A DNA stretch of 64,000 nt, taken from positions 31,783-95,782 of the forward strand of contig NZ_LMDJ01000008.1 of the NCBI RefSeq assembly GCF_001425045.1, given 5' to 3'. Source of the DNA: Massilia sp. Root351. GTDB taxonomy: Bacteria; Pseudomonadota; Gammaproteobacteria; Burkholderiales; Burkholderiaceae_D. Made by a program: the position numbers and the translations under genes. A model generated the notes under the pieces. That model saw only the letters and a program-made list of their open reading frames with translations. It ran no database searches and was not told the origin of the DNA. Below, piece after piece: positions 20,268-28,293 of the stretch (position 1 is its first letter; each line of letters opens with the position of its first letter).

Positions 20268-21446
20268 TTAAGCCATTTCTGACAAGCGACCTGAGCCGCA
20301 TTTCGCGGAGTCGGGGTCTGACCCCGATGTGGGGGCATGCGGCTCAGCTCGTTTGACGGGGAAGTAGCGGTCGCGCAATTTCATGAACGGGGTTTCGATG
20401 GCGGCGTAGAGTAGCCAGCCGGCAGGCAGGCTGATCGCTGTCATGATGCCGATCCCGCTCCAGCTGGCGACGCTGATGCCGTGCTGGGCTAGCTCGGGCT
20501 TGAGTAGCAGGAATAGCTGCTTGTGCGTGAGGTAGATGGCGTAGGACCATAGCGCCAGCTTGCCGAAGCCAGGTATCGGCGTCTTTTCCAGCAGCGAGCC
20601 GGGACTGAGCGCGGCGATCAGCAGCAGTGTGACGCCCAGCGCCAGCAGCGGGTAGCCGAATACGGTCATGCCGTAGCCGTAATGGTCTTCCGCGAACAGG
20701 TACAGCGCCGTGCCGCCCACCGCCATGCCGGCCGCCAGCGCCCAGTTGCCGTGCGCGGTGAGCTTGCTCCATGCGCCGGCGTGGTGGTTTTTCAGCAGCG
20801 CCAGCGCCACGCCGGCCACCAGCTCGTCGAAGCGGCATAGCGAGGAGTAATAGATCACGTTGTAGTACGGGAAGCCGCCGTCGCTGTTGCCCACCTGGGT
20901 CTGCCACAGGTAGCTGCGGATGGCCATGCCGCCCAACAAGCTGGCGGCGACCGCCACCCAGGCCCACGCCAGCGAGCGCCGCATGGCGGCGATCAGCAGC
21001 GCGATGGCCGGCAGCAGCACGTAGAACTGTTCTTCCACGCACAGCGACCAGGCGTGCGAGAACGCGGTGCCGGGGGTGAGATTGAAATTTTGCGTGAAGG
21101 TGAGGAATTGCCACAGCGGCGGCAGCGTCAGCCCGGCGCGGAACCAGGGCCAGAAGGCGTACAGGGCGAGCACCGCGTAGAACGCGGGCAAGGTGCGCAA
21201 AAAGCGCCGGATGTAGAACGTGCGCAGCGAAAAACCGCCTTCGCTGCGCATGGCGCTGAAGATCTGGTTGCCGATCAGGTAGCCGGACAGCCCGAAAAAC
21301 AGGTCGACGCCGGTCCATCCAATCTCTCCCCAGAAGCCGAACGGCGCGCGGTTGCTGACGAACAGGACGTAATGGTTCATGAACACGAGCACGATCGCTA
21401 ATGCGCGCAGCGTGTCTAAACCATGAATTCGGGTTATGGATTTCAT
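20268..21446 (-). CDS. acyltransferase 3 family membrane protein (OafA/YrhL type)
   Basis: A 392-residue polytopic membrane protein. The N-terminus has RIHGLDTLRALAIVLVFMNHY, in which the catalytic His of other members lies in the first helix region, then GVDLFFGLSGYLIG and SLCVEEQFYVLLP, all family hallmarks. Ten or so hydrophobic segments follow. It would O-acylate a cell-surface sugar. The last about 30 residues are read from palindromic repeat copy B and are hydrophilic, unlike the rest, so the original stop was probably lost when the repeat inserted. Confidence 0.88.
   Translation of the reverse strand: MKSITRIHGLDTLRALAIVLVFMNHYVLFVSNRAPFGFWGEIGWTGVDLFFGLSGYLIGNQIFSAMRSEGGFSLRTFYIRRFLRTLPAFYAVLALYAFWPWFRAGLTLPPLWQFLTFTQNFNLTPGTAFSHAWSLCVEEQFYVLLPAIALLIAAMRRSLAWAWVAVAASLLGGMAIRSYLWQTQVGNSDGGFPYYNVIYYSSLCRFDELVAGVALALLKNHHAGAWSKLTAHGNWALAAGMAVGGTALYLFAEDHYGYGMTVFGYPLLALGVTLLLIAALSPGSLLEKTPIPGFGKLALWSYAIYLTHKQLFLLLKPELAQHGISVASWSGIGIMTAISLPAGWLLYAAIETPFMKLRDRYFPVKRAEPHAPTSGSDPDSAKCGSGRLSEMA
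20290..20347. repeat. dispersed palindromic repeat, copy B (nested inverted repeats)
   Basis: The outer 11-base arms CTGAGCCGCAT (20291-20301) and ATGCGGCTCAG (20337-20347) are perfectly inverted. The inner palindrome CGGGGTCTGACCCCG (20312-20326) sits between them. It covers the 3' end of the acyltransferase gene. Copy A shares the left arm and the inner palindrome. Confidence 0.65.
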
Positions 21447-21517
21447 ATGCTATTTTAAGGGCGAACGGCTGAATCCCCGCTAGAATAACGGCCATTCATC
21501 AGTTTCGGGGAACCAGC

Positions 21518-22480
21518 ATGACTGTAGCAAGCGATCTGCATTTTAAATCCGTCAACTATACCGGCCAGGGCAAGGGCCCGCGCGTAATTATCACCGGCGC
21601 CGTGCACGGCAACGAGACCTGTGGGACCAAGGGCATCTCCCGCGTGATGGAGGAGATCGACAGCGGCAAGCTGCGCATCCTGAACGGCATGGTAACGTTC
21701 GTGCCCATCGTCAATCCGCTGGCGTACGCCAAGGGCGAGCGCTCGGGCGACCGCAACCTGAACCGCAACCTGTTCCCCAACGAAAACCCGCAGGATTTCG
21801 AGGACCGCATCGCCAACTGGCTGTGCCCGCTGCTCGGCCAGCACGAGGTGCTGCTGGATTTGCATTCGTTTAACGCGCAGAGCCAGCCTTTCGTGATGGT
21901 CGGCCCGCGCAACAACGATGGCAAGCTGCAGCCGTTCCAGCACGAGGAGAAGGAACGCGCGCTGGCGCGCCGCCTGGGCGTGAAGCGTTTTGTCGATGGC
22001 TGGATGGCGACTTACGGCGCCGGCGTGCAGCGCCGCCTGCGCGATGATTCGCAGCTGGAGACCGTGCTGCGCTATGGCGTGGGCACCACCGAGTACATGC
22101 GCTCCACTGGCGGCTACGCGCTGACGCTGGAGTGCGGCCAGCACGCCGATCCGCAGGCGCCGGAAGTGGCGTACCGCGCCATCATGAACACGCTCGCCTT
22201 CCTGGGCTTGATCGATGCGCCGCAGCCGGTGCCGCTGGCGCCGGAGGATAGCGAGTACCTGAGCATGGTGGAAGTGCATGACAAGCAGGATGCGGCCGAC
22301 AAGTTCAGCCGCGTGTGGTCGAGCTTTGACCGCGTGGCCAAGGGCGATGAGATCGGCCGCCGCGCGGACGGCACGCCGGTGCTGGCGTCCGAGGACGCTA
22401 TCGTGCTGTTCCCGGACACCAACGCCCGCGCAAACGCCGAGTGGTACTACCTGGCGAAGGCGAATCCGGCAGGCTTCTGA
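21518..22480 (+). CDS. succinylglutamate desuccinylase/aspartoacylase family protein
   Basis: A 320-residue M14-like zinc hydrolase. Zinc ligands are expected in GAVHGNETCGT (His and Glu, about residue 30) and in DLHSFNAQS (His, about residue 115); the catalytic Glu lies in TLECGQHADP. Deacylation of an N-acyl amino acid is the likely reaction. It is divergent from the acyltransferase gene, with 71 bases between them. No arginine-succinyltransferase genes are near, so a true AstE role is unlikely. Confidence 0.85.
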   Translation: MTVASDLHFKSVNYTGQGKGPRVIITGAVHGNETCGTKGISRVMEEIDSGKLRILNGMVTFVPIVNPLAYAKGERSGDRNLNRNLFPNENPQDFEDRIANWLCPLLGQHEVLLDLHSFNAQSQPFVMVGPRNNDGKLQPFQHEEKERALARRLGVKRFVDGWMATYGAGVQRRLRDDSQLETVLRYGVGTTEYMRSTGGYALTLECGQHADPQAPEVAYRAIMNTLAFLGLIDAPQPVPLAPEDSEYLSMVEVHDKQDAADKFSRVWSSFDRVAKGDEIGRRADGTPVLASEDAIVLFPDTNARANAEWYYLAKANPAGF

Positions 22481-22591
22481 GGCAGGCTAGGCGTTCAGTT
22501 TTCCTGAATAATTCCTTCCGAGTCCGTGCGTTGATTCGGATATTGATGGCTTCTATACTGGGTTTCATTCACCCCTCCACAGGAAACCATC

Positions 22592-22915
22592 ATGTCCGAT
22601 CAAACTGCCTTCATCGTCCGCCTGACCGCCAAACCCGAAGTGCGCGAGCGTTTTCGCGCCGAACTGTTCAATGTCGTGAACCGCATGGCGCAGGAGCCTG
22701 ACTTCATCAACACCTGGGTGCATGAGGATGCCAACGACCGCAACACCTTTGTGCTGTACGAAACCTGGGGCTGCAGCCGCGACTTCTTCCTCGGCACCCA
22801 CCTGGCCAAGGACTACCGTGTGCAGTACGAGGCCTTGCTGCCCGAGCTGCTGGCGAAGGAGCGCACCATCGATTTCCTCGATATCGTCGCTTCGTATCCG
22901 GGCCGCAGCGCTTAG
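22592..22915 (+). CDS. putative quinol monooxygenase (ABM domain)
   Basis: A 107-residue single-domain protein of the antibiotic biosynthesis monooxygenase fold. It starts with FIVRLTAKPEVRERFRAELF and carries VHEDANDRNTFVLYETW and the late HLAKDYRVQYEALLPELL, which matches small YgiN-like quinol monooxygenases. It is preceded by AGGAAA. The ORF ends overlapping sugE, which is convergent. Confidence 0.85.
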   Translation: MSDQTAFIVRLTAKPEVRERFRAELFNVVNRMAQEPDFINTWVHEDANDRNTFVLYETWGCSRDFFLGTHLAKDYRVQYEALLPELLAKERTIDFLDIVASYPGRSA

Positions 22916-23226
22916 TGCGCCAGTTTCAGGCCCAGAATGCCGCAGGTAATCATGGAGATGCAGACCAGCCGCAGCACGCCGGCTGGTTCGCCCAGCACCA
23001 GGATGCCGAACAGCGCCGTGCCCACGGTGCCGATGCCGGTCCACACGGCGTAAGCCGTACCCAGCGGCAAATCGCGCAGCGCCAGGCCCAGCAGCGCCAT
23101 GCTGCCGCCCATGGACAGCAGGGTCAGCACCGACGGTACCAGCTTGCTGAAGCCTTCCGTGTATTTCAGGCCGACCGCCCAGCCTATCTCCAGCAGTCCG
23201 GCAACAAACAGGAACATCCACGCCAT
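22912..23226 (-). CDS. sugE: SMR family exporter, SugE/Gdx type
   Basis: A 104-residue four-helix small multidrug resistance protein. The membrane-embedded Glu is in LLEIGWAVGLK, and the second helix region has LPLGTAYAVWTGIGTVG, the Gdx/SugE signature. Members export guanidinium. I looked for a guanidine riboswitch upstream, but only 67 bases separate it from the DUF1304 gene and none was recognised. Confidence 0.9.
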   Translation of the reverse strand: MAWMFLFVAGLLEIGWAVGLKYTEGFSKLVPSVLTLLSMGGSMALLGLALRDLPLGTAYAVWTGIGTVGTALFGILVLGEPAGVLRLVCISMITCGILGLKLAH

Positions 23227-23293
23227 TTTCTCTCCTTATCGGGCCAGCGCGCAGTATATCATTGCAACATTTCCATCATGAAAAGGACGCCCG

Positions 23294-23653
23294 ATGATAT
23301 TCATTGCACAAGTCGTCACCGGCCTGGTGCTGTTGATCCACGTCTATATTGTGCTGCTGGAGACGGTGCTGTTCCGCACGCGCGGCCGCCGCGTATTCGG
23401 CCTGAGCGCCGAAAAGGCGGAGATCGTGCAGCCGGCCATGTCCAACCAGGGCTGTTACAACGGTTTCCTGGTGGCCGCATTGGCGGTGGGATTTTTGCAC
23501 CCGGACCCGGCCACGGCGCGCGCTTTCACCGTGTTCGGCCTGTGCTGCGTGGCGGTGGCGGGTGTGTGGGGCGCGGCCACGGTAGCGCGCCGCATCCTGT
23601 TCGTGCAGACGGTGCCGGCGGGGATCGCCCTGCTGCTGCTCCAGCTGGCCTGA
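23294..23653 (+). CDS. DUF1304 domain-containing membrane protein
   Basis: A 119-residue protein with about four hydrophobic segments. The pattern HVYIVLLETVLF, then NQGCYNGFLVAA, is that of DUF1304 proteins, whose function is unknown. It ends before a strong terminator and the ArsR gene. It is divergent from sugE. Confidence 0.85.
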   Translation: MIFIAQVVTGLVLLIHVYIVLLETVLFRTRGRRVFGLSAEKAEIVQPAMSNQGCYNGFLVAALAVGFLHPDPATARAFTVFGLCCVAVAGVWGAATVARRILFVQTVPAGIALLLLQLA

Positions 23654-23670
23654 CCTTCTTTGAGTTGCCG

Positions 23671-23692
23671 ACGTGCCGCCAGCACGTTTTTT
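23671..23692 (+). terminator. rho-independent terminator
   Basis: ACGTGC (23671-23676) pairs perfectly with GCACGT (23682-23687) around a 5-base loop, followed at once by a T-rich run (TTTTTCTTT). It ends transcription of the DUF1304 gene and isolates the downstream ArsR unit. Confidence 0.85.
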
Positions 23693-23700
23693 CTTTATAT

Positions 23701-23719
23701 CGTATAATACCGATATACG
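23701..23719 (+). promoter_or_regulatory. -10 box within a dyad, likely ArsR autoregulatory site
   Basis: A perfect TATAAT (23703-23708) lies in the dyad CGTATA-N7-TATACG (23701-23719), 16 bases before the first possible ArsR start and 40 before the second. No good -35 box is seen. A site overlapping the -10 is typical of ArsR self-repression. Confidence 0.5.
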
Positions 23720-23758
23720 CATCGGATTTTATAGATGCGAGTATCGCTAAAGCCCAAT

Positions 23759-24061
23759 ATGGACATTGACATCGACGCAATCCACAAGGCGCTGGCCAAT
23801 CCGGTCCGGCGCCAGATCCTGGCCTGGCTCAAGGAGCCGGAAGCCTATTTCGCCGACCAGGCCCACCCGCTGACCTTCGGTGTCTGCGCGGGCCTGATCG
23901 ACCAGCGCACCGGCCTGTCGCAATCGACCGTGTCGGCCCACCTGGCGACCTTGCAAAAAGCAGGCCTGGTGACGGTGCAGCGGGTGGGACAGTGGAATTT
24001 CTTCAAACGCAACGACGACGTGATCCAGGGCTTTATCGACCATATGAACCAGGGCCTGTAA
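23759..24061 (+). CDS. ArsR family transcriptional regulator
   Basis: About 100 residues with a winged-helix fold. It begins MDIDIDAIHKALANPVRRQIL, the usual ArsR opening, and has the recognition helix GLSQSTVSAHLATLQKAGLV. Only one Cys is present (FGVCAGLID), so it is not a classical metal sensor. It may sense electrophiles through that Cys. The start may also be ATG 23735, eight codons earlier. An alkene reductase gene follows 35 bases later, which suggests it controls that gene. Confidence 0.87.
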   Translation: MDIDIDAIHKALANPVRRQILAWLKEPEAYFADQAHPLTFGVCAGLIDQRTGLSQSTVSAHLATLQKAGLVTVQRVGQWNFFKRNDDVIQGFIDHMNQGL

Positions 24062-24096
24062 TCAATGACCGGCCCGGCAACTCAAGGAAGATAACC

Positions 24097-25152
24097 ATGG
24101 CTAACCTGTTTGACCCTATCAAGATCGGCGACCTGACCCTGAACAACCGCGTCATCATGGCGCCGCTGACGCGCGCCCGCGCCGTGGGCGGCGGCCGGGT
24201 GCCGAACGCGCTGATGGCGGAATACTACGTGCAGCGCGCCTCCGCCGGCCTGATCCTGAGCGAAGCGACCGCCGTCACGCCGCAGGGGGTGGGCTACGCG
24301 GACACGCCGGGGATCTGGTCCGATGAACAGGTTGCGGGCTGGAAAGTGGTCACCGACGCGATGCACGCGGCCGGCGGCAAGATCTTCCTGCAGCTGTGGC
24401 ACGTGGGCCGCATTTCGGACCCGAGCTTCCTGAACGGCGACGCGCCGGTGGCGCCAAGCGCCATCGCGGCCAAGGGCCATGTCAGCCTGCTGCGCCCGCA
24501 GCGCGAGTATCCGGTGCCGCGCGCGCTGGACCTGGAAGAAATCCCGGGCATCGTGGCCGCCTACCGCAAGGGTGCGGAAAACGCCAAGCTGGCCGGTTTT
24601 GACGGCGTGGAGATCCACGGCGCCAACGGCTACCTGCTGGACCAGTTCCTGCAGGACGGTACCAACAAGCGCACCGACGCCTACGGCGGCCCGATCGAGA
24701 ACCGCGCCCGCCTGATGCTGGAAGTGACCGACGCCGTGGTCGAGGTGTGGGGTGCGGGCCGTGTCGGCATGCACCTGGCGCCACGCGGCGACGCCCACGA
24801 TATGAGCGATTCCAACCCGGCCGAGACCTTCGGCTATGTGGCGCGCGAGCTGGGCAAGCGCGGCATCGCTTTCATCTGCGCGCGCGAAGCGGTGGGCGAG
24901 GATAGCCTGGGGCCGCTGCTGAAGAAAGCATTCGGCGGCATTTACATCGCCAATGAGAAGATGGACAAGGCTACGGCCAACGCCATCCTGGCGGCGGGCA
25001 CCGCCGATGCGGTGGCCTGGGGCAAGGACTTCATCGCCAACCCCGACCTGCCCGCGCGCCTGCGGCAGGACGCGGCGCTGAATCCGCAGCGTCCGGAAAC
25101 CTTCTACCATTCGACGGCGGAAGGTTACACGGACTACCCTGCCCTGGCGTAA
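24097..25152 (+). CDS. alkene reductase, Old Yellow Enzyme (NemA type)
   Basis: A 351-residue FMN-dependent reductase. It opens with MANLFDPIKIGDLTLNNRVI, carries the active-site His and Asn in EIHGANGYLLDQFLQDGTN, and the segment YGGPIENRARL. It reduces the C=C bond of enones, maleimides and nitroesters. The ATG at 24097 follows AAGGAAG and is better supported than upstream starts, which lie in the ArsR gene. The ArsR-plus-reductase pair fits an electrophile-detoxification unit like nemR-nemA. Confidence 0.9.
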   Translation: MANLFDPIKIGDLTLNNRVIMAPLTRARAVGGGRVPNALMAEYYVQRASAGLILSEATAVTPQGVGYADTPGIWSDEQVAGWKVVTDAMHAAGGKIFLQLWHVGRISDPSFLNGDAPVAPSAIAAKGHVSLLRPQREYPVPRALDLEEIPGIVAAYRKGAENAKLAGFDGVEIHGANGYLLDQFLQDGTNKRTDAYGGPIENRARLMLEVTDAVVEVWGAGRVGMHLAPRGDAHDMSDSNPAETFGYVARELGKRGIAFICAREAVGEDSLGPLLKKAFGGIYIANEKMDKATANAILAAGTADAVAWGKDFIANPDLPARLRQDAALNPQRPETFYHSTAEGYTDYPALA

Positions 25153-25167
25153 GCCATCGGCGGTTCC

Positions 25168-25199
25168 GGCGGGTTGCGCGGCTGCGCCGCTAACCCGCC
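25168..25199. repeat. REP-like hairpin between convergent genes
   Basis: GGCGGGTT (25168-25175) pairs with AACCCGCC (25192-25199), with further pairing of GCGCGG and CCGC inside. CCCTACGG follows the right arm. It lies between the alkene reductase and the convergent doxX gene and can serve as a bidirectional terminator. The right arm matches the hairpin at 1255-1307. Confidence 0.65.
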
Positions 25200-25237
25200 C
25201 TACGGCATCTACCGGCGCCGTAAGGCGCCGGCCTTAT

Positions 25238-25660
25238 CTAGCCCACCAGCTTGGCGTCAACCGAATACCGTCCAGCGCCGGCCAGCGCGATGGTGCCGAA
25301 CACGATCACCAGCAGCCAGCCGAACTGCCCTTCTGCAATGCTCCAGTCCGGGTGCACCAGCACCATGGACACGGCCAGCAGGAACACCACCGGCAATGCC
25401 GCCAGGCGGGTAAACAGCCCCAGCGCGATCAGCACCGGACACACCACCTCGGCAAACAGCGCGCACCACAGGGTGAGCGCGCGCCCCATGCCTAGCGGAT
25501 CGTCGATGTGCGCCAGCTCTTGCTGGTAGTGCACGATCTTGGGCACGCCGTGCACGTGCAGCAGCAGGGCCGCCCCCGCGATGCGGGCAAACAGCAGCCC
25601 CGCATCGGGCATGAAGGGGCCAATCAGTCTACGCAGCAGCGCCGTCTTTTGCGCCGTCAT
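25238..25660 (-). CDS. DoxX family membrane protein
   Basis: A 140-residue protein with four hydrophobic helices. LLFARIAGAALLLHVHG and GLFTRLAALPVVFLLAVSM follow the DoxX pattern. Members are poorly defined inner-membrane redox-linked proteins. Its start overlaps the end of the amidohydrolase gene by four bases, so the two are coupled. Confidence 0.85.
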   Translation of the reverse strand: MTAQKTALLRRLIGPFMPDAGLLFARIAGAALLLHVHGVPKIVHYQQELAHIDDPLGMGRALTLWCALFAEVVCPVLIALGLFTRLAALPVVFLLAVSMVLVHPDWSIAEGQFGWLLVIVFGTIALAGAGRYSVDAKLVG

Positions 25661-27429
25661 TTGTTCTGGTACCCGCCGTAGTATTTGACCGGGCTCCAGT
25701 CAGGCGAAACGTCCGGCACCGGCTGCGCGTACTGGCCGAATTCCTTGCCCGCATACACCACCTTGCCGTTGACCACGGTGAGCGCGCTTTCCAGGTTCTT
25801 GATCTGCTCTACCGGCATGCTGAAGTAGTCCTGCGGCAAAATCACCAGGTCGGCGTACTGGCCCTTGGCAAGCGTGCCCTTGACCTTTTCTTCGCCGCTC
25901 ATCCAGGCGCTGCCGCTGGTCATCAGCTTGAGTGCTTCGTAGCGGCTCAGGATGTCCTTCGGCTGCCACAGGCTCAGGCCGCCGGCGGTCTTGCCCGTCA
26001 CCGCCCAGTACACCGACGGCCACGGGCCGTAGCTGCTCACGCGGGTGCCGTCCGTGCCCAGGCCGACCGGCACTTTCATCTCCAGCATCTTGCGGATCGG
26101 CGGCATCTGGCGGGTTTGGGCGCCGTATTGCTTCCAGTAGTGCTCGCCCTGGAAGTACATGCGGTCCTGCACGGCGATGCCGCCGCCCAGCGCTTTCACC
26201 CGCGCCAGCTGCGCGTCGCTGATGGTTTCAGCGTGGTCGAAGAACCAGCGCAGGCCTTTCAGCGGCATTTCTTTGTTCACTTTCTCGATCACCGCCAGGT
26301 CGCGGTCGATCGATTCGCCGTAGGTGGCGTGGATGCGGAACGGCCAGCGGTTCTTCACCAGCAGGCGCAGCACGGCTTCCAGTTCGCCTTCCATGTGCTC
26401 CGGCATGTCGGGACGCGGTTCGAGGAAGTTCTCGAAGTCGGCCGCGCTCCAGACCAGGTTTTCGCCTGCGCCTTCGGTGGTGTAGCCGTTGGCATAGAAC
26501 ATGTGCTGGTTGCTGTCCGGCTTGGTCAGCGTGAGCCAGCGCTGGTAGTCTTCCAGTTCCTTGCCCGGCTTTTGCGCGAACAGGTAGTAGGAGGTGCGCA
26601 CGGTCAGCTTGCCGTCCTTGGCAAGCTCGACGGTCACGCCGTAGTCGTCCGGGAAGTTCTGGCCGCCGCCGCCAGCGTCGATCGCGCTGGTCACGCCCAG
26701 GCGGTTCAGCTCGCGGTAGTAGTGCAGCGTGGAGTTGATCTGCTGGTCGCGCGGCAGCACGTTGGTCTTGGCCAGCGTGGTGTACAGGATCAGCGCGTTC
26801 GGCTTGGCGATCAGCTTGCCGGTCGGCTTGCCTTGCGCGTCCAGCTCCACCACGCCGTCCTTGAACTTGGTGTCCTTGTTGTAGCCCAGGGTCTCGATAC
26901 CCTTCTGGTTCAGGAAGCCCAGGCCGTACAGGTACAGCAGGAAGACCGGTTTGTCCGGCACGGCGGCGTTGATTTCCTCCAGCGTCGGCAAGCGCTTTTC
27001 CTCGAACTGGAATTCGTTCCAGCCGCCCACCACCTTGATCCAGGCGCCGTCCGGCGTGCGCGCGGCCTGCTCCTTCAGCATTTCCATCGCTTTTTTCAGC
27101 GAGGTCACGCCGTCCCAGCGCAGCTCGGCGTTATAGTTCAGGCCTTCGCGGATGACGTGCAGGTGCGAGTCGTTCAGGCCGGGAATGACGGTGCGTCCGC
27201 CGGCGTCGATCACTTGCGTGTTGGCTTTTTTGAGCTTGAGGATCTGGGCATTGCTGCCGACGGCTTCGATTTTGCCGTCTTTCATCGCCACGGCCTGGGC
27301 AAAACTGCCCTCCTTGACCATGGTGGCCACTTTGCCGTTGGTGATGATAAGGTCGGCCGCGAAGGCCGGCGTGAGGAACGCCGCGGACAATGCCGCAGGC
27401 AGCACCAGCCTGGTGAATACCGGATTCAT
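25657..27429 (-). CDS. periplasmic amidohydrolase, YtcJ-like
   Basis: About 590 residues. It has a signal peptide starting MNPVFTRLVLPAALSAAFL and ending near AFA-ADL. The amidohydrolase 3 pattern follows: TVIPGLNDSHLHVIREG (metal ligands), then IHATYGESIDRDL, FDHAETISDAQ and a late LGTDGTRVSSYGPW. The ATG at 27429 is preferred over 27462 because it starts the signal peptide and follows AAGGA. The substrate is unknown; members hydrolyse amides or ring bonds. It is the first gene of a two-gene unit with doxX. Confidence 0.88.
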   Translation of the reverse strand: MNPVFTRLVLPAALSAAFLTPAFAADLIITNGKVATMVKEGSFAQAVAMKDGKIEAVGSNAQILKLKKANTQVIDAGGRTVIPGLNDSHLHVIREGLNYNAELRWDGVTSLKKAMEMLKEQAARTPDGAWIKVVGGWNEFQFEEKRLPTLEEINAAVPDKPVFLLYLYGLGFLNQKGIETLGYNKDTKFKDGVVELDAQGKPTGKLIAKPNALILYTTLAKTNVLPRDQQINSTLHYYRELNRLGVTSAIDAGGGGQNFPDDYGVTVELAKDGKLTVRTSYYLFAQKPGKELEDYQRWLTLTKPDSNQHMFYANGYTTEGAGENLVWSAADFENFLEPRPDMPEHMEGELEAVLRLLVKNRWPFRIHATYGESIDRDLAVIEKVNKEMPLKGLRWFFDHAETISDAQLARVKALGGGIAVQDRMYFQGEHYWKQYGAQTRQMPPIRKMLEMKVPVGLGTDGTRVSSYGPWPSVYWAVTGKTAGGLSLWQPKDILSRYEALKLMTSGSAWMSGEEKVKGTLAKGQYADLVILPQDYFSMPVEQIKNLESALTVVNGKVVYAGKEFGQYAQPVPDVSPDWSPVKYYGGYQNK

Positions 27430-27506
27430 GTTGTAGTCCTTGTTTTTTCTAGGGCACATCAAAAATGGCGGCCGGCCGGCACTGCTTTACTGCTTACTTC
27501 AAATAC

Positions 27507-28073
27507 TTATTCCTTGATCGCTTCGATGGCGAAGGTCAGGGTTACTTCATCGCCCACGTGCGGGGCGTATTTGCCGGCGTTGAAGTCGGACCGCAGGATC
27601 TTGGCGACGGCGTTGGCGCCGCAGGCGTCCTTCTTCAGCATCGGATGCGGCATGCACTGGAACGAGGTCACGGTCAGGGTCACCGGCTTGGTGATGCCTT
27701 TGATGGTCAGGTTGCCGTCCACCGAAGCCACTTTGTCGCCGGCGAAGTTCACCTTGGTCGATTTGTAGGTGATGGCCGGGAACTTGGCGGTGTCCAGGAA
27801 GTCCGCACCCTGGATGTGGGTGTTAAACAGCGGGAAGCCGGTGTTGACCGACTTGGTGTCGATGGTCACGTCCACCGAGCCGGTTTTCGCCGCTTTGTCG
27901 ATCACGATCTTGCCTTCGGTCTTATCGAAACGGCTGACCTGGTTGGAATAGCCGAAGTGCGAGTACTCGAAGCGCGGCGCGGTGTGGGCGGCGTCCAGAA
28001 CGTAGGTTTCCGGTGCAGCATTGGCAGCCATGGACACGCCAGCGGCGATCAGCAGAGCAACGATTTTTTTCAT
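27507..28073 (-). CDS. YceI family periplasmic protein
   Basis: A 188-residue secreted protein with a signal peptide (MKKIVALLIAAGVSMAANA). The lipocalin-like beta-barrel pattern of YceI follows: YVLDAAHTAPRFEYSHFG, VDVTIDTKSVNTGFPLFN and GNLTIKGITKPVTLTV. Members bind isoprenoid-type ligands. Two Cys near the C-terminus (FQCMPHPMLKKDACGANA) may form a disulfide. The 5' region holds the ssuB hairpin. Confidence 0.92.
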   Translation of the reverse strand: MKKIVALLIAAGVSMAANAAPETYVLDAAHTAPRFEYSHFGYSNQVSRFDKTEGKIVIDKAAKTGSVDVTIDTKSVNTGFPLFNTHIQGADFLDTAKFPAITYKSTKVNFAGDKVASVDGNLTIKGITKPVTLTVTSFQCMPHPMLKKDACGANAVAKILRSDFNAGKYAPHVGDEVTLTFAIEAIKE

Positions 28074-28246
28074 AGTAAGACTCCAGTCGGTAATGATTAT
28101 CGGAACGGGCTGGTTGCCCGTGATCTTTGTGATTGAAGGCGATTATGCGCTGGCACAAATCGATTGTAAAACGGAAAATATACCGGTTTATTATCGAAAA
28201 AATCGATCATAGTCGCGTAGACTGAAGCAATCATGTGCGCAGTGTA

Positions 28247-28273
28247 CAGATGGGCGCACGCAGCGCCCATCTG
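28247..28273. terminator. perfect hairpin downstream of ssuB
   Basis: An 11-base perfect stem (28247-28257 CAGATGGGCGC and 28263-28273 GCGCCCATCTG) surrounds a 5-base loop, 20 bases past the ssuB stop. There is no T tract on the minus strand. It probably ends or stabilises the ssu transcript. Confidence 0.6.
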
Positions 28274-28293
28274 CCAAAGGTAGCATCTTTAAC

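Noticed and set aside
22912..23293. Guanidine-I riboswitch upstream of sugE
   Set aside because: Only 67 bases separate the two start codons, too short for the ykkC fold, and no matching conserved segment was seen.
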